Source of the DNA: Halomonas alimentaria
GTDB taxonomy: Bacteria > Pseudomonadota > Gammaproteobacteria > Pseudomonadales > Halomonadaceae
DNA: 64,000 bases
Reading direction: 5' to 3'
NCBI RefSeq assembly: GCF_009902005.1
Contig: NZ_WUTT01000001.1
Span: 422,648-486,647, forward strand
Positions 50,793 to 60,465 of this stretch are shown piece by piece. The position numbers and the translations under genes are program-made. Under the pieces are notes generated by a model that was not told the origin of the DNA, made no database searches, and worked only from the letters and a program-made list of their open reading frames with translations. Position 1 is the stretch's first letter. Each line of letters opens with the position of its first letter.

Positions 50793-51362
50793 ATGGCCAG
50801 CAGTGAAGAAAAGGGCGAAGAGCCCAGGGAGAGCGCAGGGCAGGGCGCTGCAAGGGGCGTGGAGGTGGCGCCCATGCAGCAGCCGCTGCGCTGGCTGTGG
50901 CTGGCGCTGGCAGTGATCGTGCTGGATCTCGCCACCAAGTACGCCGCCAGCGCCTGGCTCACCTATGCCCGGCCGGTGGAGGTGCTGCCGTTCTTCAACC
51001 TGACGCTGCTGCACAACACCGGGGCGGCCTTCAGCTTCCTGGCCGGCCACCCCGGCTGGCAGCGCTGGTTCTTCGCCGCCATCGCGGTGGGGGCGAGCAT
51101 CGGCCTGACGCTGTGGATGCGTCGCCTCAAGCGCGACGAGACGCTGCTGGCGGCGTCGCTCGCCATGATCATCGGCGGCGCCCTGGGTAACCTCTACGAC
51201 CGTCTGGTACACGGCTACGTGGTGGACTTCCTCTCCTTCCACGCGGCCGGCTGGTACTACCCGGCCTTCAACGTGGCGGACATCGGCATCACCCTGGGCG
51301 CCATCGGCCTGATCTGGGAGTCGCTGTTCGGCGAGAAGCGCCGCGCCCGCCGCCGGGGCTGA
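50793..51362 (+). CDS. lspA: Prolipoprotein signal peptidase II
   Basis: A 189-residue inner-membrane aspartic protease with four segments that cleaves lipoprotein signal peptides. The catalytic pair is Asp136 (NLYDRL) and Asp163 (FNVAD). The N-terminal 28 residues before the first membrane span are longer than usual. ATG at 50793 follows AAGGTG; ATG at 50775 or 50874 are alternatives. Confidence 0.94.
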   Translation: MASSEEKGEEPRESAGQGAARGVEVAPMQQPLRWLWLALAVIVLDLATKYAASAWLTYARPVEVLPFFNLTLLHNTGAAFSFLAGHPGWQRWFFAAIAVGASIGLTLWMRRLKRDETLLAASLAMIIGGALGNLYDRLVHGYVVDFLSFHAAGWYYPAFNVADIGITLGAIGLIWESLFGEKRRARRRG

Positions 51363-51380
51363 CATAACCTGTGATTGAAA

Positions 51381-51530
51381 TCGTAGGAGCCCGATTTATC
51401 GGGCGAATGGCGCCGCAGTCGCCCCTGCGGCGCCACCCGGCCCTGTAGGAGCCCGATTTATCGGCGATTGGCGCCCCGGTTAGCCACCAGGCTCACTGTA
51501 GGAGGCCGGCTCCGCCGGGCGATTGGCGCC
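51381..51530. repeat. REP repeat cluster (three units)
   Basis: Three direct units at 51381-51414, 51444-51475 and 51497-51530 start GTAGGAG and end GGCGATTGGCGCC or a close variant, each with an internal CCSG...CSGG palindrome. They match the cluster after murJ and fill the lspA-fkpB gap (240 bp). Confidence 0.85.
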
Positions 51531-51602
51531 GTCAGGCGCCCCGGCAGTGTTGCCCAAGCCTCGCCACCGAACTGAAATCCTGTTTACCGAGTCCCAAGAC
51601 CC

Positions 51603-52064
51603 ATGACCGACCAGAATAGCCCCCAACACCGCATCGACGAGGGCATGGAAGTGACCCTGCACTTCACCCTCAAGCTGGAAGACGGCACCGTGGTGGACTC
51701 CACCCGCGACAAGGCCCCGGCCACCTTTCAGGTGGGCGACGGCAACCTGCCGCCCGGCTTCGAGCACCCCATGAAGGGCATGAGCGCCGGCGAGAGCGCC
51801 ACCTTCGAGATCACCCCGGAGCACGCCTTCGGCCAGCACAACCCGCAGAACATCCAGCGCCTCAAGCGTGATGACTTCGGCGAAGAGGCGCTGGAGATCG
51901 GCACCGTGATGTCCTTCGCCGATCCCGGTGGCGGCGAGCTGCCCGGCGTGATCAGCGCCATCGAGGGCAATCAGGTGGACGTGGACTTCAACCACCCGCT
52001 GGCGGGGCGTACCCTGACCTTCGAAGTGGAAGTGCTGGACGTGAAACCCGCCACCACGCATTGA
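51603..52064 (+). CDS. fkpB: FKBP-type peptidyl-prolyl isomerase SlpA-like
   Basis: A 153-residue SlpA-type isomerase with the FKBP core (VTLHFTLKLEDGTVVDSTRD, LPPGFEHPMKGMSAGE) and the inserted IF chaperone loop (AFGQHNPQNIQRLKRDDF). Cytosolic; folding helper. It lies between lspA and ispH as in Pseudomonas. Confidence 0.95.
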   Translation: MTDQNSPQHRIDEGMEVTLHFTLKLEDGTVVDSTRDKAPATFQVGDGNLPPGFEHPMKGMSAGESATFEITPEHAFGQHNPQNIQRLKRDDFGEEALEIGTVMSFADPGGGELPGVISAIEGNQVDVDFNHPLAGRTLTFEVEVLDVKPATTH

Positions 52065-52115
52065 GGCGCCACCGAAACCAACAGGCAGATGCGCGAGCAT
52101 CAAGGCAAGGCAACC

Positions 52116-53084
52116 ATGCAAGCTAACCCCGTGCAGATCAGGCTGGCCAACCCCCGCGGCTTCTGCGCCGGCGTCGACCGCGCCATCGAGATCGTCAACG
52201 GCGCCCTGGACGTGTTCGGCCCGCCGATCTACGTGCGCCACGAGGTGGTTCACAACCGCTTCGTGGTGGACAGCCTGCGCGAACGAGGCGCCATCTTCGT
52301 CGAGGAGCTACACGAGGTCCCCGACGACGTCATCGTCATCTTCTCCGCCCACGGCGTCTCCCGCGCCGTGCAGCAGGAGGCGGAGCGCCGCGGCCTCAAG
52401 GTGTTCGACGCCACCTGCCCGCTGGTCACCAAGGTGCATATGGAAGTGCTGCGCTACGCCAAGCGGGGCCAGGAGTGCATCCTCATCGGCCACGAGGGCC
52501 ATCCCGAGGTGGAGGGCACCATGGGGCGCTACGACACCTCCCATGGCGGGCAGATCTACCTGGTCGAGGACGAGGCGGACGTGGCCAACCTCGAGGTCAA
52601 GGACCCGAGCCAGCTGGCCTTCGTCACCCAGACCACCCTCTCCATGGATGACACCGCCCGGGTGATCGACGCCCTGCGCGAGAAGTTCCCGGAGATCCAG
52701 GGGCCGCGCAAGGACGACATCTGCTACGCCACCCAGAACCGCCAGGACGCCGTGCGCGAGCTGGCGGATGGCGCCGACCTGGTGCTGGTGGTGGGTAGCC
52801 CCAACAGTTCCAACTCCAACCGCCTGCGGGAGCTCTCCGAGCGGGTCGGCACCCCGGCCTACCTGGTCGACAGCGCCGAGCAGGTCGACCCGGCGTGGCT
52901 GGAAGGCGTCAACGTCATTGGCGTCACCGCCGGCGCCAGCGCCCCCGAGGTGCTGGTCAAGGGCGTGATCGAGCGGCTGCAGGCCCTGGGGGCCACCGCC
53001 CCCGAGGAGCTCGCCGGCCGCGAGGAGACCATCACCTTCTCCATGCCCCGCGAACTGCGCGAGCGCGTCATCGCCAGCGAGTAG
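52116..53084 (+). CDS. ispH: 4-hydroxy-3-methylbut-2-enyl diphosphate reductase
   Basis: A 322-residue iron-sulfur enzyme for the last step of the MEP isoprenoid pathway. Cluster ligands are Cys17 (GFCAGVDRA), Cys101 ([10 protein letters not shown]) and Cys203 (ICYATQNRQ); the TQTTLS motif is at 171-176. ATG at 52116 is closest to the family start; ATG at 52089 is possible. It is the last gene of the ribF-ileS unit. Confidence 0.97.
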   Translation: MQANPVQIRLANPRGFCAGVDRAIEIVNGALDVFGPPIYVRHEVVHNRFVVDSLRERGAIFVEELHEVPDDVIVIFSAHGVSRAVQQEAERRGLKVFDATCPLVTKVHMEVLRYAKRGQECILIGHEGHPEVEGTMGRYDTSHGGQIYLVEDEADVANLEVKDPSQLAFVTQTTLSMDDTARVIDALREKFPEIQGPRKDDICYATQNRQDAVRELADGADLVLVVGSPNSSNSNRLRELSERVGTPAYLVDSAEQVDPAWLEGVNVIGVTAGASAPEVLVKGVIERLQALGATAPEELAGREETITFSMPRELRERVIASE

Positions 53085-53094
53085 CATTATGAAT

Positions 53095-53123
53095 GTCGGC
53101 TGACTTCGAGCGAGTCAGCCGAC
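53095..53123. terminator. Hairpin between convergent ispH and pil genes
   Basis: GTCGGCTGAC (53095-53104) and GTCAGCCGAC (53114-53123) are perfect 10-bp arms with a 9-nt loop. Its location between convergent genes suggests a two-way terminator despite the missing T-tract. Confidence 0.65.
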
Positions 53124-53130
53124 GGCAGCG

Positions 53131-53442
53131 TCACAACGCCTCTTCGATCTGCTCCACCAGTACAAGTTCGCCCTCTTGAAAGACGATGCGAACCAGCTTT
53201 CCTGGCTCCAGCTCACCGGGTGTCGCACGCTCTCCACTAACGTAGATATCTACGCCTTGTGTTAGCCGAAAAACACGACCTTCCGCACGGAAATGAGACG
53301 AGCTTACGGTGTCTAGGCGGACGATGGTGCTGAGTCCAGTGCTTTCTCCCTGCGCTGTAGCAAGGCTGGAAAGTACCAAGCTGCCAATTATGAATAAGAG
53401 GCATAGTACCCGGCGAATGGACTTGATATCTATCTGTTTCAT
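53131..53442 (-). CDS. Small exported protein in PilY2 position
   Basis: A 103-residue protein with a signal peptide (residues 1-32, ending SLATAQG) and a small beta domain (IVRLDTVSSSHFRAEGRVFR then KLVRIVFQEGELVLVEQI). ATG at 53442 has GGGAA upstream. It follows pilY1 by 19 bp, exactly where P. aeruginosa has pilY2, a small protein needed for pilus assembly. The role is inferred from position. Confidence 0.75.
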   Translation of the reverse strand: MKQIDIKSIRRVLCLLFIIGSLVLSSLATAQGESTGLSTIVRLDTVSSSHFRAEGRVFRLTQGVDIYVSGERATPGELEPGKLVRIVFQEGELVLVEQIEEAL

Positions 53443-53461
53443 TTTTATTCCCAAAGTTTTT

Positions 53462-56400
53462 TTAACGCTCTTCCCAAGATAACCGGCCGATAGATCCTCT
53501 GTCCGGCACGATACCGAGCGGTTCTCCTGCTGGGTCGTTGGAAAGAATCGACTGTTGTCCCTCGGCATTGCTGACACTGGGGGCCTGAGTACCATCGCCC
53601 CAGGCTACGGAATCAATGACTATTGTGTCGTCCCCTTTCATGGGATTATCGCGGTCGTCCACATATCCATCGCGATTCAGGTCGAATACGGGAGCAGGAT
53701 TGCTGCCGTCTGGGTGAATGTCTAGTACGTTGAGCCAGCCTTCGCGCCCTGGCAGGCAAGGGTCATCATTAGGGAGCATGGAGGCGAAGCGGACTTTTTT
53801 TCCGCTACCTGAAAGAGTTGGGGTGCTGATAACGCGCTCTCCCTCGGGTGTGCTGTAGGCGAGATCTAGGTACCACCCTTGCTGGCTGTCATTCACGATG
53901 TTACGCGAGACTTCACGGGCATTGTAACTCTGAGTGCCGCCACCATCGAGCGTGACCGAAACACTCCCTTCCCATTCAATAGTCTGCTCTTCAAGCTGGC
54001 CTCGGCCGCCAACGGATTGCCCGGGGGTTGTATCGTGCACAGCATAGAGCGACTGGATCTGTGAGGCGCTGCCGCCAACGGCATCTTCTACTCGGAAGTA
54101 ACTGCCAGTGCCGAACATCACCACGATCTCGCCTTGCTGCCCGGGGTTAGGCGCCAGCAACGGGCGGGCGGTGATGGGCTGTGACGTGCCGTTGCGCACG
54201 GCCTGAAAAAGTTTATTCGCGCTCCAGTTCTCGGGATTCTCACTGCTGAGGTCAAAGCGCCACATGTTGCCCTGTAGGTCGCCGGCATAGGCGCGGCTGG
54301 CATTCAGGTCGAGGTTTGGCCAGTCGGTAACAGTGGGTGTTGCAAGGCCATCAGAGCCGACCTCCTCGGTTTCGATCAAGTTAATGAGATCGCCGCTCTC
54401 TAAGTTGACAACAAAGAGTTTGGCGGTTCGGTCGCCGGCGTTGTAGCCATTGCCGAATATCGCGGCCCATGTGCCGTCACTCAAGCGAGCGATGCTGGGG
54501 CGACTGACGCCACGACCAAGGTCTTCGTGAGTAAACTCCCAAAGGACATCACTGTCAGTAAAGCCTTCAGGATCAGTCACATCCAGAGCGAATACGGTGC
54601 GACCGCCTGCCCCCATGCTGCCCAAGGCAATGGTCCGCCAACCGTTTTCGAGATATGCATCACCGACCGTGGTTTCACCATCAAGCAAGAAGCGATGGCT
54701 GTAGTCAGGCTCCATCAGGGCGCTGATTCGTGCAGGGCCGCCGGGTTGCTCTGGGGCTAAGAGTTCTGACGGCATGTAAGCAAAAAGTTCTTCTCCGTCT
54801 TCAGTATCAAAGGCATGTAGCATTCCATCATTGGCGCCAACATAAAGCATGTCAGGACGTTCGCTCAAACTCTTGATAAAGCCGAGGTAATCATTACCTT
54901 CATCGCCGGGTAGCGAGGAGTATCCCTGATACCGTTGTGTCGCTATAATCGGCGTGGAGTGAACGATATCACCTAAGAGGCGCCGCCCACCAGGATGAGA
55001 CCGGTTACGTAACTGGTCATGATCAGAGCCACGCAGCCAGTTGATTCGAGCGGTTCCTAGGTCATCTTGCTGATCCTGCCAGTTGCGATCCAGTGCCTCT
55101 TGCTGAATTTCTGAAAGGTTTTCGAACACCAAGGAAATTGGACCCTCATCCGAGGAGCTGAAGATGTTCCGATTATCAGGATTAGTGCTGCGCAATTTTG
55201 CCTCTGCGTCCCAGACGAGCTCGCCGTAGCTGGCATCCGAATTCAGAGAATAACTCTGTAGTTCACCCGACCAGTCTTCACTACGAAAGGCAGAGAGATA
55301 AGCACGGGAACCATCCTGAAGGAAGCTGCTTGCGACTGCCACGGCGGTGGCTGTTTCGCGGGTGGAGCTGATGATGTTGTCGAAAATTCGCTCCAAGGCG
55401 GCATCCAGCTCCTGGGGTTGCTGGGCAAAGTAGGCCCTGTTGGTGCCCCCGGCGCTAGCAAGCCGCTCCAGCGAGTTAGGGTCAACGGTGGGTGGCATGG
55501 CGAAACCCACGACATAGGCATCCACGTCTGCTGAGTGAAGTTCCTCCGCGGCTGCAATAGCCTCATTGAGCGCCGTGTCGGTATCTTCCCCTAGCGCATT
55601 GCCCTCCTTGTCGACAGAGGGCATCCCATCGGTGAGCCAGATCAGAGTATTGACCCCGCAGCTTTCCGGCAGAGGATATTCGGCGTTACCTCGACCCTGG
55701 CGGGTGCCGAAATAGGAAGACTGGTTTTTAAAGTAGTCTCTGGCTGTCAGCAGGGTGCCTTCCAGCGGCGTCAGTCCAGCGGCTATGACCGGATCGTCCG
55801 GGTCCGTCAGCAGGTTGGAAGCGTAGTTCTGATGTTGTGGCGCTAGTTTTTTCTGCAGCCGCTCGCGCTGTTCCTCATCGAGTGGCTTGATGGGGGTGTG
55901 CAGATAGCCTAGACCGGGAGAGGAGATTGATACCCACTCTTGGGTATTAAATGGTAGAGCGACCATCTGTTTCCCCCAGTTCGTGACGCCGCGTGCTCTC
56001 GCACTATCGTTAAGTAGGCCAGAAGTGCTTCCACAGTAAGAAGAATACCCATATCCGTTGTTTGATGTGCCGGTCTTTCTGCGGTAGCAGTAGAAGCGAA
56101 AAGGTGCATTCTTATAGCTGCTGCCAGATTCGTAGTTCCAGAAGTAGGCTTCCTCGCCTGATCCAGTTGTGTACCCAGGAACTCCAATGTTGTAATTTAT
56201 TACGCCGTCTGGGTCGCTGGGATTGTCAATTTGAAAGCGCTTTTTCTGGCTGTCCCAAGGGGAGCCAGAGAAACTGGGGTCAAAGTCCTCTGGATCGTAA
56301 CTGACATCGTAATAGCGATTGACAATATCAGCTAGAATGACATTATCGTCCCAGCCTGAGGTGCCGGCAGGATTCTGTTGATAAGCCATTAGCCCCAAGT

Positions 56401-57022
56401 TGACCTGGCCGAGGTACTTGTCCAGCAACCGGCGGCCAACGCCACGAATGATTTCCGATTTGCTGAGCGGGCTGGCAGCACCCGCTATACAACTTGCATT
56501 CGGTCCCGGTTGGCATTCGGCTGCCACCGTGCCCATGACGTTTTCAACCATGGTGTTGGAGTTGTCTAGTAGCAGCAGGATATTGGGAGCAGCACTAGTC
56601 GTGACGTTAAGGGGGGAAGAGGCGATAGCAATGTCTTCATATACTTCATCAAGCTCGCAACCCGATTCAATGCCTTCAACTGTGATTTCAGCTATGCAAT
56701 TTTGCGCAATTTGAATGGTGTTGCCAGATATCCCAAAGCTGTTATCTGAGCATGAAGTAAATATGCTGCAAAAAAAGCTAGAACAAGGAATGTACTCTTT
56801 TATTTCCGTAATGATTTCTAGGTCATTAAACGTTACTTGTGTCTGGTTTCTAAAGCTTCCAACGTCACCATTGGTAGTTCGTTCTACCAGGCACTGATTA
56901 GCATTTGCTTTATTCGGGAGGGTTAAAAAAACTCCTAATATAATAACTATGCAGTAGCTAAGGGTTTGAGTCAGTGTGAACTGAAAATTTCTGCAGAGTA
57001 GCGTTTTTTTGATATTTGGCAT
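53462..57022 (-). CDS. pilY1: Type IV pilus tip adhesin/assembly protein PilY1
   Basis: A 1186-residue exported protein. Signal segment at about 16-42; VWA-like domain with MIDAS start DNSNT (Asp153, Ser155, Thr157) and TDG near 464-466; long insert with many Tyr, Gly and Cys; C-terminal seven-bladed propeller (about 660-1110, opening LLGDIVHSTPIIATQRY) and a calcium-type loop DLNRDGYVDD (from 1114). It primes pilus assembly with minor pilins and acts at the tip. The N-terminal 150 codons are clearly AT-richer than neighbours, suggesting variation or transfer. Confidence 0.93.
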   Translation of the reverse strand: MPNIKKTLLCRNFQFTLTQTLSYCIVIILGVFLTLPNKANANQCLVERTTNGDVGSFRNQTQVTFNDLEIITEIKEYIPCSSFFCSIFTSCSDNSFGISGNTIQIAQNCIAEITVEGIESGCELDEVYEDIAIASSPLNVTTSAAPNILLLLDNSNTMVENVMGTVAAECQPGPNASCIAGAASPLSKSEIIRGVGRRLLDKYLGQVNLGLMAYQQNPAGTSGWDDNVILADIVNRYYDVSYDPEDFDPSFSGSPWDSQKKRFQIDNPSDPDGVINYNIGVPGYTTGSGEEAYFWNYESGSSYKNAPFRFYCYRRKTGTSNNGYGYSSYCGSTSGLLNDSARARGVTNWGKQMVALPFNTQEWVSISSPGLGYLHTPIKPLDEEQRERLQKKLAPQHQNYASNLLTDPDDPVIAAGLTPLEGTLLTARDYFKNQSSYFGTRQGRGNAEYPLPESCGVNTLIWLTDGMPSVDKEGNALGEDTDTALNEAIAAAEELHSADVDAYVVGFAMPPTVDPNSLERLASAGGTNRAYFAQQPQELDAALERIFDNIISSTRETATAVAVASSFLQDGSRAYLSAFRSEDWSGELQSYSLNSDASYGELVWDAEAKLRSTNPDNRNIFSSSDEGPISLVFENLSEIQQEALDRNWQDQQDDLGTARINWLRGSDHDQLRNRSHPGGRRLLGDIVHSTPIIATQRYQGYSSLPGDEGNDYLGFIKSLSERPDMLYVGANDGMLHAFDTEDGEELFAYMPSELLAPEQPGGPARISALMEPDYSHRFLLDGETTVGDAYLENGWRTIALGSMGAGGRTVFALDVTDPEGFTDSDVLWEFTHEDLGRGVSRPSIARLSDGTWAAIFGNGYNAGDRTAKLFVVNLESGDLINLIETEEVGSDGLATPTVTDWPNLDLNASRAYAGDLQGNMWRFDLSSENPENWSANKLFQAVRNGTSQPITARPLLAPNPGQQGEIVVMFGTGSYFRVEDAVGGSASQIQSLYAVHDTTPGQSVGGRGQLEEQTIEWEGSVSVTLDGGGTQSYNAREVSRNIVNDSQQGWYLDLAYSTPEGERVISTPTLSGSGKKVRFASMLPNDDPCLPGREGWLNVLDIHPDGSNPAPVFDLNRDGYVDDRDNPMKGDDTIVIDSVAWGDGTQAPSVSNAEGQQSILSNDPAGEPLGIVPDRGSIGRLSWEER

Positions 57023-57063
57023 TTAAGACCACCTGCTTTCAATAGCTCGAAATTTGGGGTTGA

Positions 57064-57549
57064 TCAAAGCTCGCATTCCGGCCTCGGTTGAAAGTAGCTG
57101 CGGAGCCTCACCTGAGCCTGATTCGTTCCACCGCTGGATCTTGCATCAACTTGGAAGATACATCGAAAACGTAAGTCGCTACCGATTTCCAACCCCTGCC
57201 TACGATCTACGAGACGTTGGCGCATTGCCAGCATAGCTGTATAAGTTGGCTCGTCGGATAGCAGCCCTTGCAAGGACTGGGCCTCAACAACACCGTTCAC
57301 ACTGTCCATTGCGTCAAGGTAAAAACCTTCATCATCTCTAAGCCTGCCCTCCGCGCTTGATAAGGCCGCCTCCGCTCCTTGAAAGGCCCTGGCACGGTCG
57401 GAAGAGTTGCCCGCCATGCGCTCCTGTAGCCCGCTTACCTGCATGATCGAAACGCCCAGCAGCGACATGATCAACAGCAGCACGAGCGCAATGGCCAGCG
57501 CCGTTCCTCGTTGGGTTTGGCGACAGTTAGTCATGCCTTGGACGAACAT
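57064..57549 (-). CDS. pilX: Minor pilin PilX-type
   Basis: A 161-residue pilin-like protein. An N-terminal RQTQRGTALAIALVLLLIMS is the PilX hydrophobic helix, with Gly-Thr rather than Gly-Phe after the cleavage site, as in the PilX family. The periplasmic part contains LQERMAGNSSDRARAFQGAEAAL, a PilX hallmark. It lies between pilW and pilY1, as in Pseudomonas. Confidence 0.9.
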   Translation of the reverse strand: MFVQGMTNCRQTQRGTALAIALVLLLIMSLLGVSIMQVSGLQERMAGNSSDRARAFQGAEAALSSAEGRLRDDEGFYLDAMDSVNGVVEAQSLQGLLSDEPTYTAMLAMRQRLVDRRQGLEIGSDLRFRCIFQVDARSSGGTNQAQVRLRSYFQPRPECEL

Positions 57550-57558
57550 GGCGTCTCC

Positions 57559-58491
57559 CTAGTGGTTTCGTAACCAAACCGTGCCCCCGATGGCATATCT
57601 AAGCCTCCGATCGTTGGCCTGGCGCATTGCGCCATCGAAGAAGTACGCTTGCTCGCCCGGGCTTGCCAGCACATCATTTTCGCTGCGCAGAAGCAGTTCG
57701 AAGCGTACGGCCAGGATTTCCTCGTTGCCCAGGCTGCCGTGCCGCACGAATCGATCGACGCTTTGAGCATCATCCGAAATGCCATAGAGGAGTTGTATCG
57801 ACTCGATGCCTGAAAAGGTCGGTGAGCCATTAAAACGCAGCACACCGTCGCCATCTAAGCGGAATTCCCGCTCCTCCACGCGCACTGCGATGGCGGGGGA
57901 GTTGGTGGCAACCTCTAGGCTATCCAGCCCTTCAGCGTTGACATCCACGCTACCGCTTGCGCTTGCACTCAGAGTGAAATCCTCGCCTATCTCGACCAAG
58001 GCCATGTTGTTGCAGTCGTTGACCAGCACCACATTTCCATTTCTCCAATTGAGCTGGGGGTCGTCATTGCCCAACTCCATGGTCAGGCTATCGGAGTTGA
58101 CGCCGGTAACCCGATAGGAGGCACTGCTGGGGCTCAACAAAGAGAAGCTGTCGTCGTCGGTTTGCTGAATGACTTCGCCGTTTACCAGTCGAGTCGCCAG
58201 CGACTGAATATTGTCGTCATCGTCATCGCGGAATATTTCGCCATCCTCTCCGCCACCGCACCCGGTGTAGCCTGCGGCTCTCAGACTGCTACTGAAGACT
58301 TCGGCAGCATAGCGGGCATCTTCTTGCAGGGTTGAAGACGCTTCGGCTAGGCGATAGTTGCGCTGCATGCCGCCGAACATGGCAAGCAGTGCGCCTGTCA
58401 CCACGAGCCCAATGATCATGGCTATCATCAGCTCGATCAGGCTGACACCTCGTTGTTGCCGCGGGCCGGCAGTTCGTAAGGAGTGCCTCAT
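57559..58491 (-). CDS. pilW: Minor pilin PilW
   Basis: A 310-residue prepilin-like protein with cleavage motif QQRGVSLIELMIAMIIGLVV, then GGMQRNYRLAEASSTLQEDARYA typical of PilW. A Cys in TGCGGG and another in VNDCNN probably form a disulfide. Its start overlaps the end of pilV by 4 bp. Confidence 0.92.
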   Translation of the reverse strand: MRHSLRTAGPRQQRGVSLIELMIAMIIGLVVTGALLAMFGGMQRNYRLAEASSTLQEDARYAAEVFSSSLRAAGYTGCGGGEDGEIFRDDDDDNIQSLATRLVNGEVIQQTDDDSFSLLSPSSASYRVTGVNSDSLTMELGNDDPQLNWRNGNVVLVNDCNNMALVEIGEDFTLSASASGSVDVNAEGLDSLEVATNSPAIAVRVEEREFRLDGDGVLRFNGSPTFSGIESIQLLYGISDDAQSVDRFVRHGSLGNEEILAVRFELLLRSENDVLASPGEQAYFFDGAMRQANDRRLRYAIGGTVWLRNH

Positions 58492-58952
58492 GGTGCCACC
58501 GCAATCTCGACACGTTCCAGCGTATCATCGTCTGCATCGACCTCTTCCATCGATGACCACTCGATGCGAATGGTGTAGACGCCATCGCTTTCGGCGATGG
58601 AGGCGATACCGGCTGGCAGCCGGCAGCCAATCAAGTTCTGCCATTCGGCCAGGTCGTTTTCCGTTGTAAATGTGCCAGCCAAGCTGATGTTCTCACACTC
58701 AAAAGAATTGTCGGGCATGGAAAACACATAGTCGTCTGCGTCTTCATTTACCTCGGCAGAGCGAAGCCGATCCGCCATGTCGTTGGCCAGTATTACCGCC
58801 TGGCTGCGCAGGTAGCCCGCGCTGGCGTTTTCCAGGCCCCTGAGCTGCATCATGGCCACCGCCAGTAGCCCGATACTCAGAATGGTGAGCGCTACCAGGA
58901 CTTCTATGAGAGTTACGCCGTTCTGATATTGGTCATGTTTCATGGCGCTCAC
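58488..58952 (-). CDS. pilV: Minor pilin PilV
   Basis: A 154-residue prepilin with NGVTLIEVLVALTILSIGLL at the N-terminus, then LRGLENASAGYLRSQAVILA and NDMADRLRS, the PilV signature. It overlaps fimU by 4 bp and pilW by 4 bp, so the minor pilins form one operon. Confidence 0.92.
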   Translation of the reverse strand: MSAMKHDQYQNGVTLIEVLVALTILSIGLLAVAMMQLRGLENASAGYLRSQAVILANDMADRLRSAEVNEDADDYVFSMPDNSFECENISLAGTFTTENDLAEWQNLIGCRLPAGIASIAESDGVYTIRIEWSSMEEVDADDDTLERVEIAVAP

Positions 58953-59434
58953 TCCCCTGGCTCGTCATAGTCATCCTGTTTGGAGGCGTCTTCATTCGTC
59001 ACTCTTCCTGAGCTTTCGACGCTAAGGCGCTTGCCCCTGACCGAGTCATTGCTGGGGGTAAGAGTTACCGAGCACTCCCTTGCTTCACAGCCTGGCGCGC
59101 GGCCCAAGGCATTGAACTCAATAGATGCTGCCGATGCACTGAGCTGGGTCGCTCCATGGTCGTAGCGGTGCTGGCTGATCACTTGGCCATCGTTATCCAC
59201 TATGCTAAATCCCCAAGGTTGCTCGGTCTCGGGGTTGAATCGTACCGGAGCTCTGCGCTTTACGGCTTCACTGCGGGCAAGATGAAGGCCTGAAATCAAG
59301 GTGTTAGTGTCTGCTACGATACGGTTGCTCGCTACCAGTGACTGAAATCCAGGCACGGCTACGGTGGCCAGTATTGCAAGAACTGCCACCGTCACCAGGA
59401 GTTCGATCAGCGTAAAGCCACTGACCCGCCTCAT
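58949..59434 (-). CDS. fimU: Minor pilin FimU (GspH/FimT family)
   Basis: A 161-residue prepilin with VSGFTLIELLVTVAVLAILA, then ASNRIVADTNTLISGLHLARSEAVKR, the GspH/FimT domain. The C-terminal domain has a disulfide-forming CEARECS pair. It starts the fimU-pilV-pilW-pilX-pilY1 series; FimU is preferred over FimT by gene order. Confidence 0.88.
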   Translation of the reverse strand: MRRVSGFTLIELLVTVAVLAILATVAVPGFQSLVASNRIVADTNTLISGLHLARSEAVKRRAPVRFNPETEQPWGFSIVDNDGQVISQHRYDHGATQLSASAASIEFNALGRAPGCEARECSVTLTPSNDSVRGKRLSVESSGRVTNEDASKQDDYDEPGE

Positions 59435-59443
59435 TTACTATCG

Positions 59444-59875
59444 CTACCAGCAGTTATCATCGTCGGCACCCCGGTTGCCAGTCGCGTCGATCGTTAATGT
59501 GCCGCACCTGTCACTTGACTGAGCGCTTCCCGAATCGGGAGTGGCGGTCAATGCAAATGCATTTCTCGTTATCGCATCGGTGTCTATCGCCACAGTATAA
59601 AAGTCAAGCTCAGCGTTGCGCGCATTAAGAACCTCTTCGGCTGAGGTACAGTTAGTGTAGGTAAAGTTTGCACTGCGGCATCGTTCCATGGCGCCGGCAA
59701 CGTCTAGAAGGGCCGACTTAGCCTCCGTGCGACGAGCGTCTTGTACATAGCGTTGGTAGCTGGGATAGGCAATTGAGGCAAGGATCCCTATGACAGCGAC
59801 GGCGATCATGAGCTCTATCAGAGTAAAACCCTTATGCCTATATAGTGCTTTATTCTTTAAATCGCTGTTTTTCAT
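59444..59875 (-). CDS. pilE: Minor pilin PilE
   Basis: A 143-residue prepilin with [20 protein letters not shown] and [22 protein letters not shown], a PilE signature, then Cys pairs ([18 protein letters not shown]...NCW) stabilising the D-region. ATG at 59875 gives a 16-residue leader; an ATG at 59911 would make it 28, and neither has a clear ribosome site. In Pseudomonas pilE is last in the cluster; here it is upstream of fimU. Confidence 0.88.
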   Translation of the reverse strand: MKNSDLKNKALYRHKGFTLIELMIAVAVIGILASIAYPSYQRYVQDARRTEAKSALLDVAGAMERCRSANFTYTNCTSAEEVLNARNAELDFYTVAIDTDAITRNAFALTATPDSGSAQSSDRCGTLTIDATGNRGADDDNCW

Positions 59876-60004
59876 ACAATTTGTCACATATTTCAGCTCA
59901 CGTTCTGTCATTATGGCTAAGAGGAAAAGGGTTTTCTAGGAAAATGTAACCAGATTGTGAATTTTTCTGACTCAACCCCACATCTGGTGTGCGCGCACAA
60001 GAGG

Positions 60005-60465
60005 TTACGTGCCAGAAGTCTCATCCAGCGGTCCCCAAGTTCCATCCTCCCACCAGCCCTTGCGGCTTCGTTTGCGCCGTTCCTGCACGTCCTCTATCGC
60101 TGCCCGGGTGTCTTGCAGCGGGTCCTCCAGGGCATTGACGGGGCGAAAGACCACCTCGGCCGGTGGGGCGCCGTCGCGGTTGATGTGCTGGCGGATGCGC
60201 GAGACATCTTCCGTGCTGATCAGCGCCGGGGAGCCCGACGTCGGGTTGTTCTGAGCGACCAGGCGGCCGTCGTAGTCCCAGCAGCGCTGCGGTACCTGGG
60301 CAACGGTCCAGCTCCGCCCTTGCCACTCCGCGACTCGGCCATCCTCTACCAGCCTGAGGTGATGAAGCGGCACCACGGCGGTAAGGCGCCGGGTGTTGAG
60401 CACGATGCCGGTATCGCCCATGCGCACCCCGCCCTCATACCGACCGGCCTCAAGCGCTTTTTTCA
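60005..60465 (-). pseudogene. 3' part of IS-interrupted gene of unknown function
   Basis: The remaining C-terminal 150 or so residues of a protein paralogous to the gene at 62145-62759; both share ALISTEDVSRI, INRDGAPP and FRPVNALEDPLQDT. The ISL3 element (60466-61799) cuts it from its 5' part (61800-61931). Removing the element and one copy of the 8-bp duplication restores one open frame, ...RVKKALEAGRYEGG. An internal ATG could still produce a truncated protein. Confidence 0.8.
60458..60465. repeat. Target site duplication, left copy
   Basis: TTTTTTCA directly abuts the left end of the IS and is repeated at 61800-61807. Confidence 0.9.

Noticed and set aside
47834..50962. 1042-codon open frame antisense to ribF/ileS/lspA
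   Set aside because: It mirrors GC-rich codon positions of ileS, has no recognisable protein features, and spans three certain genes; a shadow frame.
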